Positions 17,243 to 25,613 of a DNA stretch of 64,000 nt are shown here, piece after piece; the stretch's first letter is position 1; each line of letters opens with the position of its first letter. Location: the NCBI GenBank assembly GCA_963724495.1, contig CAVRUZ010000002.1:248001-312000 (forward strand), read 5' to 3'. A program made the position numbers and the translations under genes. Below the pieces are notes generated by a model. It ran no database searches. It saw only the letters and a list, made by a program, of their open reading frames with translations, and was not told where the DNA came from. This stretch comes from CAVRUZ01 sp963724495 (GTDB taxonomy: Bacteria; Actinomycetota; Actinomycetes; Propionibacteriales; DAIQRJ01).

Positions 17243-18011
17243 AATCCTCGCCCTGCTCGCCATCGGGGACCAGTCGGCCGCCAGCCAGGATGACCGGGAC
17301 CACATCGCCGGTTGCGAGGTCTGCAGCGCCGAAGTCGCCGAGCTCGCCCACCTGGCCGGTGTCGGGCGCTCGACCGACGCTCAGATGCGGATCGAGTCGC
17401 CGAGCCCCGAGGTGTGGCGGCGGATCGCGACCGAGCTCGGACTCGAGGAGTCCGCTTCGGCGGTGACGGCGAGTCAACCCGCGGCGAACGGCGCGCACCC
17501 CACCCCAGGCACCATTGAGCCCGCCGCCGCGACGCCGGTTGCCGCCCCGACACCGATCGGATCCGCTCACAACCGGCGGAGACGGCACATCTTGGTCTCG
17601 GCGGTGGCCGCCGCGCTCGCGCTCATCGTGGGTGTAGCCGGAGGCATCGCCTGGGAACGCCGGACGCCGCCGGAGACAGTCGTTGCGCAGGCCGACCTGA
17701 GCGCCCTCCCAGACTGGGCCGGGGCCCGCGGACAGGCGACGCTGGAGCGCGACTCGGCCGGAAACCAGGTGCTCGTGGTCACGGTGCAGACCCCCCGACC
17801 GGTTGACGGCCTCCAGGAGGTCTGGCTCATCGACCCCTCGGTCAAGGGCATGCAGAGCATCGGGCTCCTGACCCAGCCGACGCAACGGTTCCAGGTGCCC
17901 GCTGGCCTTGACGTGACGCAGTTCCCGATCGTCGACGTGTCCGCAGAGCCGCCCAACGGGGTGCCCGCCCACTCCGGTGACTCCATCGTGCGCGGCACGC
18001 TGGACATCTGA
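17226..18011 (+). CDS. RskA-like anti-sigma factor with zinc-binding domain
   Basis: 261 residues. The N-terminal cytoplasmic part carries the zinc-binding anti-sigma motif HIAGCEVC (HxxxCxxC). After a Pro/Ala-rich linker, a single membrane helix (HILVSAVAAALALIVGVAGG) begins near residue 118, and the extracytoplasmic part has the RskA C-terminal pattern, including LQEVWLIDP and GMQSIGLL. It would hold the sigma factor at the membrane until a signal or proteolysis releases it. The ATG lies inside the end of the sigma gene. Last gene of the four-gene module. Confidence 0.9.
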   Translation: MHTNPEILALLAIGDQSAASQDDRDHIAGCEVCSAEVAELAHLAGVGRSTDAQMRIESPSPEVWRRIATELGLEESASAVTASQPAANGAHPTPGTIEPAAATPVAAPTPIGSAHNRRRRHILVSAVAAALALIVGVAGGIAWERRTPPETVVAQADLSALPDWAGARGQATLERDSAGNQVLVVTVQTPRPVDGLQEVWLIDPSVKGMQSIGLLTQPTQRFQVPAGLDVTQFPIVDVSAEPPNGVPAHSGDSIVRGTLDI

Positions 18012-18418
18012 GTGCTGTCCTCGACCACCACCGGAACCTTCACCAAAGCGTCTCCCAGCGGACAGCTACACGGCGAGGCCGCGGGCCGGCAGTCCCTCCA
18101 CACGACCACCGGATGCCCCGTTGGCAAATCGACCCGCGTCACGAAACGGCGCCCATTCCCCGCCGTTGCTCCCGAGCACAGCGTCGATCTGCTTTCCGAG
18201 ACTCTCTACCGTCCTGAGCCCGAACTCGGCAGATCTCCTGATGCGTAGCCCCTGTATGCCACTCCGGATCTGGGAATGCGTGCTAGTGGCTGCAGGCAGT
18301 CTCTGACAGCCATGACCCATCCCCACATGGGGTCGGGTCGACACAACGAGGGGGATGCAGAACCCTTAGTCACTCACGGCAGCCTTCGATCAGGCAGGCA
18401 GGTGAAGGGACCGGGGTG
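18012..18418. other. Region without a recognisable gene
   Basis: About 400 bases between the convergent anti-sigma factor and SDR genes. Short open frames on both strands lack recognisable motifs. No strong hairpin with a T tract is apparent. Confidence 0.4.
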
Positions 18419-19186
18419 CTATTGGGCGGCCAGGCCGCCGTCGACGGGCAGGGCGACACCGACGACATAGCTGGCGCCAGGGCTGCACAGCCAGAGAACG
18501 GATGCGGCGACCTCCGCTCCCAGGCCGAGACGCCCGATGGGTGCCCCGGTGGCCGACTGCGTCCGGTCCAGCTCACCCTTGGCCACCATGTCGGCCACCA
18601 TCGGCGTCTCGATGGTGCCCGGACAGACAGCGTTGATGCGGATCCCGCGGGACGCGTACTCCGTGGCGGCACTGGTGGTAAGCCCGAGAACACCGTGTTT
18701 CGCCGCGGTGTATGACGGGCGGCCCGGGCCGCCACGGAGTCCGGCGATGGAGGAGCAGTTGACGATGGCGCCGCTGCCTTGGCTGCTCATCTGGGTCAGC
18801 TCATGCTTCATGCACGTCCACACCCCGCGCAGGTTGATCGCCGTCACTCGGTCAAAAGCCTCAACGGATTCCCCGGCGAAACCGTCGGGGGAAACCATGA
18901 TTCCGGCGTTGTTGTATGCCATGTCGAGGTGACCGAAAGTGTCGACGGTCGACTGCACCATGGCCGCCACGCTGTCGTGGTCCGATACGTCACAACGAAC
19001 GCCGAGGGCCTGGTGGCCGGCGGCTGTCAACTCTCCGGTGGTCTTCGCGAGCGCGGATTCGTCGATGTCGGCGACGACAACCGCTGCTCCGGCTTCGGCG
19101 AACGCGCGCGCGGTGGCAAGACCCATGCCCGAGCTGCCACCCGTCACGAGCGCAACCTGACCGGTGAAGTCGTACGTCGGGTTCAT
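18419..19186 (-). CDS. Short-chain dehydrogenase/reductase
   Basis: 255 residues, classical SDR. The NAD(P)-binding motif is VTGGSSGMGLATARAF near residue 15; D36-type acidic residue in VVADIDESAL favours NAD; NNAG at NNAGIMVSPDG; catalytic Ser in NCSSIAGLRG and Tyr/Lys in PSYTAAKHG. The end GASYVVGVALPVDGGLAAQ is typical. Substrate unknown. Intact, on the minus strand with the cyclophilin-like and alcohol dehydrogenase genes, so probably part of one transcript of detoxification-type enzymes. Confidence 0.92.
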   Translation of the reverse strand: MNPTYDFTGQVALVTGGSSGMGLATARAFAEAGAAVVVADIDESALAKTTGELTAAGHQALGVRCDVSDHDSVAAMVQSTVDTFGHLDMAYNNAGIMVSPDGFAGESVEAFDRVTAINLRGVWTCMKHELTQMSSQGSGAIVNCSSIAGLRGGPGRPSYTAAKHGVLGLTTSAATEYASRGIRINAVCPGTIETPMVADMVAKGELDRTQSATGAPIGRLGLGAEVAASVLWLCSPGASYVVGVALPVDGGLAAQ

Positions 19187-19230
19187 GGTGGCTGCCTCTT
19201 CTGTGGTTGAAGGTAGGGGTCGGGCTGCCG

Positions 19231-19818
19231 CTAAGCCGGTTCGATGGTGATGTCAGTTCCATCGGGCTGGTGGCGGATGAGGTCGATATCGGTGTCGAAC
19301 CGGCCGATGTGCACGATCCCGTTGAAGTAGCCGACGTCGCCGTAGTAGAAGACAAGACTGTTTGACGGCGCGTAGTAGCCGATGTCGTTGATATCGGGGT
19401 CGCTGCCGGCGGGAACGCCCGTGGTGGTGAGTGGTCGTGGCAACTCAGCGAGCTTCTCGACACCGTTGTAGTCGCGGAAGGGCAACGTCAGCGGCAGCTG
19501 GTCGATCAGGTCGCGGGCGGTTGGGTTGTCGGCCAACTGCGCCGACAACGTCTCGCCCTCGACGGTGATACGTACAGGTGTCATCGCGGTGTCACCTCTC
19601 TGGTTCAACTGCCTGCTGGAGGAAGGGCTGACCGACGGGGTTGGAGCCGCCGGTGCGGACGCCGGAGGATCGTCGCGCGGGGCACCGCAGGCGAGCAAAC
19701 TGGAAAGCACCATTCCCGCGCATCCGACAAGCAGAAGAGGACGTCGTCTGTGACGCCGGTGATTGGCAGGGCAACGACCGCCTGACCGATAGTCGTTCAG
19801 TCGAGGCTGGACGTTCAC
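19231..19818 (-). CDS. Cyclophilin-like fold lipoprotein
   Basis: 195 residues from a GTG. A basic N-terminal stretch is followed by a hydrophobic segment with a lipobox (SSLLAC), a Pro/Ser-rich linker, then a domain of about 115 residues beginning MTPVRITVEGETLSAQLADN. The blocks LTLPFRDYNGVEK, DINDIGYYAPSNSLVFYYGD and GIVHIGRFDTDIDLIR match the bacterial cyclophilin-like fold family (Cyclophil_like2). No peptidyl-prolyl isomerase activity is established for it. Many homologues lack the lipoprotein part and start near the internal MTPVR; either start could be used. Its 5' end overlaps the 3' end of the broken dehydrogenase gene. Confidence 0.75.
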   Translation of the reverse strand: MNVQPRLNDYRSGGRCPANHRRHRRRPLLLVGCAGMVLSSLLACGAPRDDPPASAPAAPTPSVSPSSSRQLNQRGDTAMTPVRITVEGETLSAQLADNPTARDLIDQLPLTLPFRDYNGVEKLAELPRPLTTTGVPAGSDPDINDIGYYAPSNSLVFYYGDVGYFNGIVHIGRFDTDIDLIRHQPDGTDITIEPA

Positions 19819-20846
19819 GGCCGAAGCAGGACCTTAATGGCGCGACGTTCATCCATCGCCTGGTAGCCCGCGGCGGCATCATCGAGCGGCAGGTCGAGGT
19901 CGAAGACCTTGCCGGGGTCGATCGTGCGGTTCCAGATCCGGTCCATCAGGTCGGGAAGGAATCGGCGCACGGGGGCGGGGCCGCCGTGCAGGTGGACGTG
20001 GGAGAAGAACAGTTCGTCGCCGGGGAGCTGCACGTCGTGGCTGACGCCGACGTAGCCGACGTGGCCACCGGGGCGGGTGGAGCGGATGGCCTGCAGCATC
20101 GATTCCTGGGTGCCGACGGCCTCGAGCACCGAGTGCGCGCCGAGCCCGCCGGTGAGCTCCTTGATCTGCGTCGACGCCAGCGTCGCCGCGTTCGGTGACG
20201 ATGTCGGTGGCGCCGAACTCCAGCGGCCAGCTGCTGTCGCGGCTCGTGCCGGCTCATGGCGATGATCCGCTCGGCGCCGAGCTGTTGGGCGGCGATCACG
20301 CCGAGCAGGCCGACGGCGCCGTCGCCGACCACCGCGACGGTCTTGCCCGGGCCGACCTGGGCGGCGACGGCGGCGAACCAGCCGGTGCCCAGGACGTCGG
20401 AGGCGGCCAGAAAGTCGGGCACCAGGTCGGCGGTCCGGCACCTCGGGGGTGGCGACCAGGGTGCCGTCGGCCAGCGGCACCCGCATCGCGCTGCGCCTGG
20501 GCGCCCGCTGGTGCCCACGGACTCGCGGTGGATGCAGGAGGTCTGGTAGCCGGCCCGGCAGATCTCGCAGGTGTTGTCGGAGGCGAAGAAGGAGCCGACG
20601 ACGAACTGGCCCGGGCTGGACGGTGGTGACCGCGCGAGCCGACCTCCTCGACGATGCCGGCGTACTCGTGGCCCATCGGCGACGGCTCGGTCGAGCTCGT
20701 CGGTGCCGCGGTAGGGCCACAGGTCCGACCCGCAGATGCAGGTCGCCGCCAGCCGGATGACCGCGTCCGTCGGCTTCGACGATGGTCGGCTCGGGCCGGT
20801 CCTCGACCCGGACGTCACCGGGGGCGTACATGACAACACCACGCAT
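19815..20846 (-). pseudogene. Zinc-dependent alcohol dehydrogenase, multiply frameshifted
   Basis: From the ATG at 20846 (GAGGAG upstream) the protein starts MRGVVMYAPGDVRVEDRPEP and continues across frames: AVIRLAATCICGSDLWPYRG with the zinc-ligand Cys, MGHEYAGIVEEVGS, FVVGSFFASDNTCEICRAGYQ with structural-zinc Cys residues, ASDVLGTGWFAAVAAQVGPG, VAVVGDGAVGLLGVIAAQQLG, then KELTGGLGAHSVLEAVGTQE to the end IKVLLRP. At least four indels spread over 1 kb interrupt it, the first near 20779. The conserved amino acid sequence on either side of each break suggests very recent decay or consensus errors. Divergent from a regulator gene that is broken in the same way. Confidence 0.8.
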
Positions 20847-21012
20847 AGGTGGAATCTCCTCGTTCGACGGGGTGCTGAGCTCGAGCCCACCCGAACATTC
20901 GGGGCTCGTGGCATCCACTCAACCGCTCCGCGCGGAACGCTGGGAGTCTCTGTGGAGACGTGTACTGACAGGGCATCCCACGCGGCCGGGCAGCCGTCGT
21001 AGCGTCACCGGT

Positions 21013-21901
21013 GTGGACAACAGCGCCGAAGTCCGCGAGTTCCTCATCTCGCGGCGAGCCAAGATCACCCCGCAGCAGGCCGGCCTGCCCGACGTCGGCA
21101 CCCGCCGCGTGCCCGGGCTGCGCCGCGGCGAGGTGGCCGTGCTGGCCGGGGTGAGCGTCGAGTACTACGCCAAGCTCGAACGCGGCACCCTCGGCCGGCG
21201 TCTCCGCCTCCGTCCTCGACGCGATCGCCCGTGCCCTGCAGCTCGACGACGCCGAACGGGCCCACCTGTTCCACCTCGCCCACGCCGCCGACGGCACCAG
21301 CGCCGGCATGCGGCCCGCCGCCGGCCGAGCAAGCGCTGGACACCGCGGCCGAGCCTGCAGTGGGTACTCGACGCCTTCACCGCGGCCCGGCGATCGTCCG
21401 CAACGGTCGCATGGACCTGCTCGCCACCAACCACCTCGGCCGGGCCATGCACGCCGCCTTCTACGACAGCGACCGCCGATGCGCCGCCCAACTTCGCCCG
21501 CTTCACCTTCCTCGACCGCGACGCCGCACCGCTTCTACCCCGACTGGGACGGCGCCGCCGACATCTGCGTCGCGATCCTGCGCACCGAGGCCGGCCGCGA
21601 CCCCCACGACAAGGACCTGCACGACCTCGTCGGCGAACTGTCGACCCGCAGCGACGAGTTCCGCCGGCGCTGGAGCGCCCACAACGTCCGGCCCCACGGC
21701 GCCGGCACCAAGCACTTCCACCACCACGTCGTCGGCAACCTCGAACTCGCCTACGAAAGCGTCGACATGATCTCCGAACCCGGCCTCACCCTCACCCTCT
21801 ACGCCGCCGAGCCCGGCTCACCGACCGCGCAAGCCCTCGACCTGCTCGCGTCCTGGACCAGCACCGCAGCCGATTCCGCCACTGACCTCAGCCACCGTTG
21901 A
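21013..21901 (+). pseudogene. XRE-type transcriptional regulator, multiply frameshifted
   Basis: The GTG at 21013 opens a helix-turn-helix regulator of the MmyB-like group: VREFLISRRAKITPQQAGLP, then GLRRGEVAVLAGVSVEYYAKLERG. Downstream pieces in other frames are SASVLDAIARALQLDDAERAH, LQWVLDAFTAAR, MDLLATNHLGRAMHAAFYD and a ligand-binding part DADICVAILRTEAG-like to the end at 21901. Four or more frame changes are needed. In related clusters such a regulator controls the divergent dehydrogenase (inference from arrangement). Confidence 0.75.
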
Positions 21902-21981
21902 GCAGCCGCACCTATTGGAGCACTTCATTCGGACGGGTATAACGACCTGTCCCTCCACCACGATGGTAAGGAGCACGAATC

Positions 21982-22982
21982 ATGGACAAGCGCATCTTGG
22001 GTGCCAGCGGGCTGGAGGTCTCGGCGATCGGTTTGGGCTGCATGACTATGACCGGTGGTTACAGCGGCAGCCCTGACCGACAGCAGATGATCTCGCTGTT
22101 GGGCGCCGCAGTCGACCGGGGAGTGGCGTTCTTCGACACCGCCGAGATCTACGGCCCGTATGCCAACGAAGAGCTCGTCGGCGAGGCGCTGGCCCCGTTC
22201 CGCGAGCCAGGTGGTGATCGCCACCAAGTTCGGGTGGGACATCGACCCGGTGGAGCGCAAGCCGCGGGGACGGGTCACCAGTCAGCCCGAAGCATCAAGC
22301 AGGTCGTCGACGGCTCGCTGCAGCGGCTGGGCGTGGATGCCATCGACCTCTACTACCAGCACCGGGTCGACCCGGAGGTACCGATCGAGGACGTCGCCGG
22401 CGCGGTGAAGGAGCTGATCGAGGCCGGGAAGGTCAAGCACTTCGGCATGTCCGAGGCGGCGGCGCAGACGATCCGCCGAGCGCACGCGGTGCAGCCAGTG
22501 ACCGCTGTGCAGAGCGAGTACTCGCTGTGGTGGCGGCGACCCGAAGAGGAAGTGCTGGCGGCGTGCGAGGAGCTCGGCATCGGCTTTGTTCCCTACAGCC
22601 CGCTCGGGTAAGGGCTTCCTCACCGGCACCATCGACGCATCCACCAGCTTCGACTCAGCAACGACATCCGCGCCACCATTCCCAGGTTCACGCCGGAGGC
22701 GCTCAAGCACAACCAAGCGATGGTCGACCTGCTCACCGGGATCGCCGCCGCAAGGGCGCCACGCCCGGCCAGATCGCGCTCGCCTGGCTCCTCGCCCAGA
22801 AGCCGTGGATCGTGCCCATCCCCGGCACCCGCAAACTGCACCGGATCGAGGAGAACGGCGCCGCTGCCGACATCGAACTGACCGCAGCCGAGCTCACCGA
22901 GATCAGGCCGCACGCCGCCGACAGCATCCAGGTGCAAGGCGGCCGCTACGCCGAGGCAAACGAGCGGATGACCAACCTCTGA
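21982..22982 (+). pseudogene. Aldo/keto reductase, frameshifted
   Basis: Begins MDKRILGASGLEVSAIGLGC with the catalytic Asp/Tyr in FFDTAEIYGPY. The frame changes near 22207 (QVVIATKFGWDIDPV lies in another frame), returns for IKQVVDGSLQRLGVDAIDLY through GIGFVPYSPLG, stops, and resumes in other frames as GKGFLTGTIDASTSFDS and GQIALAWLLAQKPWIVPIPG to a TGA at 22980-22982. The Lys of the AKR tetrad lies in VIATK. These are NADPH-dependent carbonyl reductases. Broken by at least three indels but conserved throughout. Confidence 0.8.
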
Positions 22983-23068
22983 GGACTTGGCCCTCCGCGC
23001 CGAACTTGGTCCGGCCAGGTCAGTCCGGCCAGGTCTCTCTGCGTTGAATCAGGTGAGGCTTCACGGAT

Positions 23069-23091
23069 CTGCGTCGGGTGATGCCTTACAC
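23069..23091. repeat. IS481-type terminal inverted repeat, left
   Basis: The reverse complement of this 23-base stretch reads GTGTAAGGCATCACCCGACG and so on, closely matching TGTTAAGCATCACCCGAGACAG at 24915-24936. It lies just outside the C-terminal end of the transposase remnant, where an IS end is expected. Confidence 0.6.
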
Positions 23092-23096
23092 CTGGC

Positions 23097-23590
23097 CTAG
23101 ACAATGTTGGGGGCCGTCTGCGGTCGGTTGGCCTTGATGTTACGGACCGGGATCGTGGTGGTGCGCCGGACGATGCGGGTCTTGCCGTCGTCGAGCTCGA
23201 CTGCCAGCGTGGTCTCCGGGACCCAGACGGTGACGGTCTGGTGCTCGTGACTTCGTCCGAGTGCGACTTGCTGGCGGCAGACCACGATCACGCCGGTCGT
23301 CGAGACGCGACGCTGGACCCGGATCGGCTCACTGGATGGTCTGGGTGGTGGGCCGGCTGGGCGGTTTCCGCGGAGCCGACGGACTTGGTCGATGGTGAGC
23401 GGATTGGCCCTGACCTGCAGCAGTTCGCGGGTGTCGAGGTCGATGATCACCAAGGTGTCGGTCTCGAGCCGGACACCACGTGGCGCCCGCCGAGGATGTC
23501 TGCGGCCACCAGCCGGTGCGCACCCAGGGCGATCAGCCCGTACCTGGAGACGACGCGCTCGACCTCGAGATTCTCAACCACTGGTCTCGC
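23097..23590 (-). pseudogene. IS481-family transposase, C-terminal remnant
   Basis: Minus-strand reading gives SRYGLIALGAHRLVAADILG, then after one missing base RLETDTLVIIDLDTRELLQV, RRLRGNRPAG, EPIRVQRRVSTTGVIVV and a C-terminus with RRTTTIPVRNIKANRP. This is the carboxy-terminal DNA-binding or oligomerisation region of actinobacterial IS481 transposases. The DDE catalytic core is absent upstream, where a cyclic-nucleotide-binding gene stands instead. Confidence 0.75.
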
Positions 23591-23599
23591 CGCCGGAGA

Positions 23600-24025
23600 T
23601 CAGCCGACGGATCTCGCCTCGGCCTCGCGCAGGCGAGCGCACAGCGTCGTGAGCAGGTACCGGGCGAAGCTCGGATCCTCGTCGACGACCTGCATGAAGT
23701 CCAGGTGCGGGATCGCCAGGGCCTTCAACGGCTCGACCGCCGTGACTGTCGCAGAGCGCGGCTTGCCGTCGATCATGCTGATCTCGCCGAAGGAGTCACC
23801 GGGTCCGAGGGTGCGCAGCTCGCGACCGCCCTTGCTGGCCGTCGCAGACCCCTCGAGGATGAGGTGGAAGGCCACTCCCCCGTGGCCCTCGGCAGCGACT
23901 TCCTGTCCCGCTGGGTGCGAGACCTCCCTGGAAGCGAGGGCCAACCGCTTCAACTGGGCCTTGGGAAGGTCCCGGAACAGGCCCACATCCGCGATAAGGG
24001 CCTCGCGCTCTCGGTCTCTCACCAC
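23600..24025 (-). CDS. Cyclic-nucleotide-binding domain protein
   Basis: 141 residues, GTG start, with GAGGGGAG about ten bases before it. It is a single cNMP-binding (Crp-type) beta-roll: FRDLPKAQLKRLALASREV, AEGHGGVAFHLILEGSA, LGPGDSFGEISMIDGKPRSATVTA (phosphate-binding cassette region with FGE and R-SATV) and a C-terminal helix. There is no helix-turn-helix, so it is a sensor or regulatory subunit rather than a complete Crp/Fnr regulator. Intact, but it lies between the N- and C-terminal fragments of an IS481 transposase in the same orientation. Confidence 0.85.
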   Translation of the reverse strand: MVRDREREALIADVGLFRDLPKAQLKRLALASREVSHPAGQEVAAEGHGGVAFHLILEGSATASKGGRELRTLGPGDSFGEISMIDGKPRSATVTAVEPLKALAIPHLDFMQVVDEDPSFARYLLTTLCARLREAEARSVG

Positions 24026-24299
24026 GACCCGCTCCCCTCAGGAGGATTCCCACGGTATGCCCAGAGCTACCGCCGGCGCCAGGCAACGAGGGGTACGTTT
24101 CGACCGCCATCAGCCAGCAGGTACAGGGAGTTCAGCAAGCACCTCGCCGTGCGCGCAGCAGTCCCGGGCCTGACGACGAGGAAGGAAGATCTGAACTCTT
24201 GAATGCCGGGATGCGTGCGCTCAAGTAGAGTTGAGGATGTTCGTCAGGGTGTTGCTCCGGCTATTTGACCGCGCCCACGCCGATCTGTGGTCGCTAGTC

Positions 24300-24893
24300 A
24301 TCAGTTCGTGGTCCGCCAAGGTGCCAGGCGCCAGTCACTGCCCGTGCAGACTTGCGCCGTCGGTCCACCGACGATGACGATACCCCACAGCTGCATCGGA
24401 GCCGGTCGTTCCCACCGCCGATACGACTCCCGCGGCCGCTTCCGCCGGCGACCCACGGCCAGCCCCTTGCCAGGCGAGGATGCACACGATCGTGCACTCC
24501 GACGGCACCAGCAAGCCCTCGAACGGGCTGCGGATCAGCTCCATCCGGATCCACTTGGCACCCCACCGCGGATGCTTCCGCCGCATCTCGGCGACCACGA
24601 CCTCGACCCCATTGCTCCCCTGATGCGGACACACCAGCGGCCGATGCGACCGATCCGCCAAGCCCGGCGATGCCGTCCACCAAATACGGCCAGATCCAAC
24701 GATGCACCGTCGACCGATGCACCCCCAGGCGTGACGGCGACCTCGTTCACGACGCTCCCGGCCAGCACCGCCCGCACTGCGTCCAACCGCTGCTCGACAA
24801 CCGACAACGCAACCAGCACCGTCCAGGCCTCCCTCACCAACGACGCCCGCAGACACGTCGCCGATGAGGATGGCCTCACCACTGCCGAGTGTT
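24300..24893 (-). pseudogene. IS481-family transposase, N-terminal remnant
   Basis: Across three frames the strand reads VVEQRLDAVRAVLAGSVVNEVA, MHRSTVHRWIWPYLVDGIAG, LADRSHRPLVCPHQ, EMRRKHPRWGAKWIRMEL, PSECTIVCIL and PMQLWGIVIVGG. These are the two helix-turn-helix domains and the start of the DDE domain of an IS481 transposase; the usual MQLWQMDIVGG has lost its catalytic Asp. The rest of the catalytic domain is missing. Non-functional. Confidence 0.8.
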
Positions 24894-24914
24894 AACCATC
24901 ACCTGACACACCAC

Positions 24915-24936
24915 TGTTAAGCATCACCCGAGACAG
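24915..24936. repeat. IS481-type terminal inverted repeat, right
   Basis: TGTTAAGCATCACCCGAGACAG, a typical actinobacterial IS481 end, lies about 20 bases upstream of the N-terminal transposase remnant. It pairs with the imperfect copy at 23069-23091. Confidence 0.65.
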
Positions 24937-25390
24937 GACTGTCCGGCCAGGTCCCGATCGGTTACGAATTTCTTCACTGGTTCAAGAGCCTCGCTGCGCT
25001 CGGCAGTCCGGCTTCGCGTGTCCTCGCTCCGCTGCGGGCCGCTACGCCGGACAGAAGCGAACGACGAACTCAAGGTCTGCATGAGCGGTCGGCGGCGACC
25101 CGACTCGAAGGATCAGCTCGCCGGTGACCGGCATCAAGGGCGCTTCACGTCGCTACGCGATGGCCTGCGGCCACCCTTGACCCCGGCCACCACCGAGCAA
25201 GTGACGCTGGTTATCGGGCCGCCACCTCACCAGGCCGAGCACGAGGCTGCGGAGCCGGCGCCGGCGGACACATCCGGGACACACCAACCCCGAAGGCAAT
25301 GGCAGTCGAAGCGAAACGACGACGCTCTGCAACCCCAGATCTGAGCGTAAACGCACTCTGGTGCACACCAGCGGACAAACCGAGCTTGCT
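24937..25390. other. Region without a recognisable gene at the right end of the island
   Basis: About 450 bases between the IS481 end and attR. It starts with GTCCGGCCAGGTC (24941-24953), which is also found twice at 23009-23035 on the other side of the IS481 fragments. No convincing coding frame. Confidence 0.45.
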
Positions 25391-25439
25391 CTCTCAAGGC
25401 GGTAGCGCGGGTTCGAATCCCGTCGGGGCTACCAGAGTT
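25391..25439 (+). repeat. attR: 49-bp attachment-site repeat
   Basis: An exact copy of 9805-9853, that is, the 3' part of tRNA-Glu from the anticodon loop through CCA plus five bases. There is no 5' tRNA half here, so it is a scar rather than a gene. It marks the right boundary of the island. Confidence 0.9.
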
Positions 25440-25613
25440 GGATCGCACTGCCAGCAATAAGCCGACGCGGCCGGCCTCGGCCGCCCGCTGGGCGGACCAC
25501 GATCAGGCGCCCCGGCGAGGCATGCAGTCGGCTGGGTGCGGTGCCAGGCGTGCAGGTACTGGCAAACCACGACATGGCACTGTTGCTGGCTCCCAACATC
25601 GTTTGGAGTCCTA

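Larger units (their letters stand above)
9805..25439. mobile_element. Integrated island in tRNA-Glu (AICE-like remnant)
   Basis: A 49-bp direct repeat bounds about 15.6 kb, with the integrase gene just inside the left end and pointing toward the tRNA, the standard layout of a tRNA-targeting integrative element. Integrase, excisionase and a RepSA-type initiator in one direction match actinobacterial integrative and conjugative elements of the pSAM2 kind. No TraB/FtsK-like transfer gene or Spd genes are visible, the initiator is broken and a second integrase remnant lies inside, so this looks like a decayed, possibly composite element carrying cargo (surface-protein/sortase/sigma module, oxidoreductases, IS481 fragments). 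Confidence 0.8.

Noticed and set aside
9805..25439. Prophage
   Set aside because: There is an integrase, but I see no phage structural, packaging or lysis genes; the replication protein is of the plasmid/AICE type.
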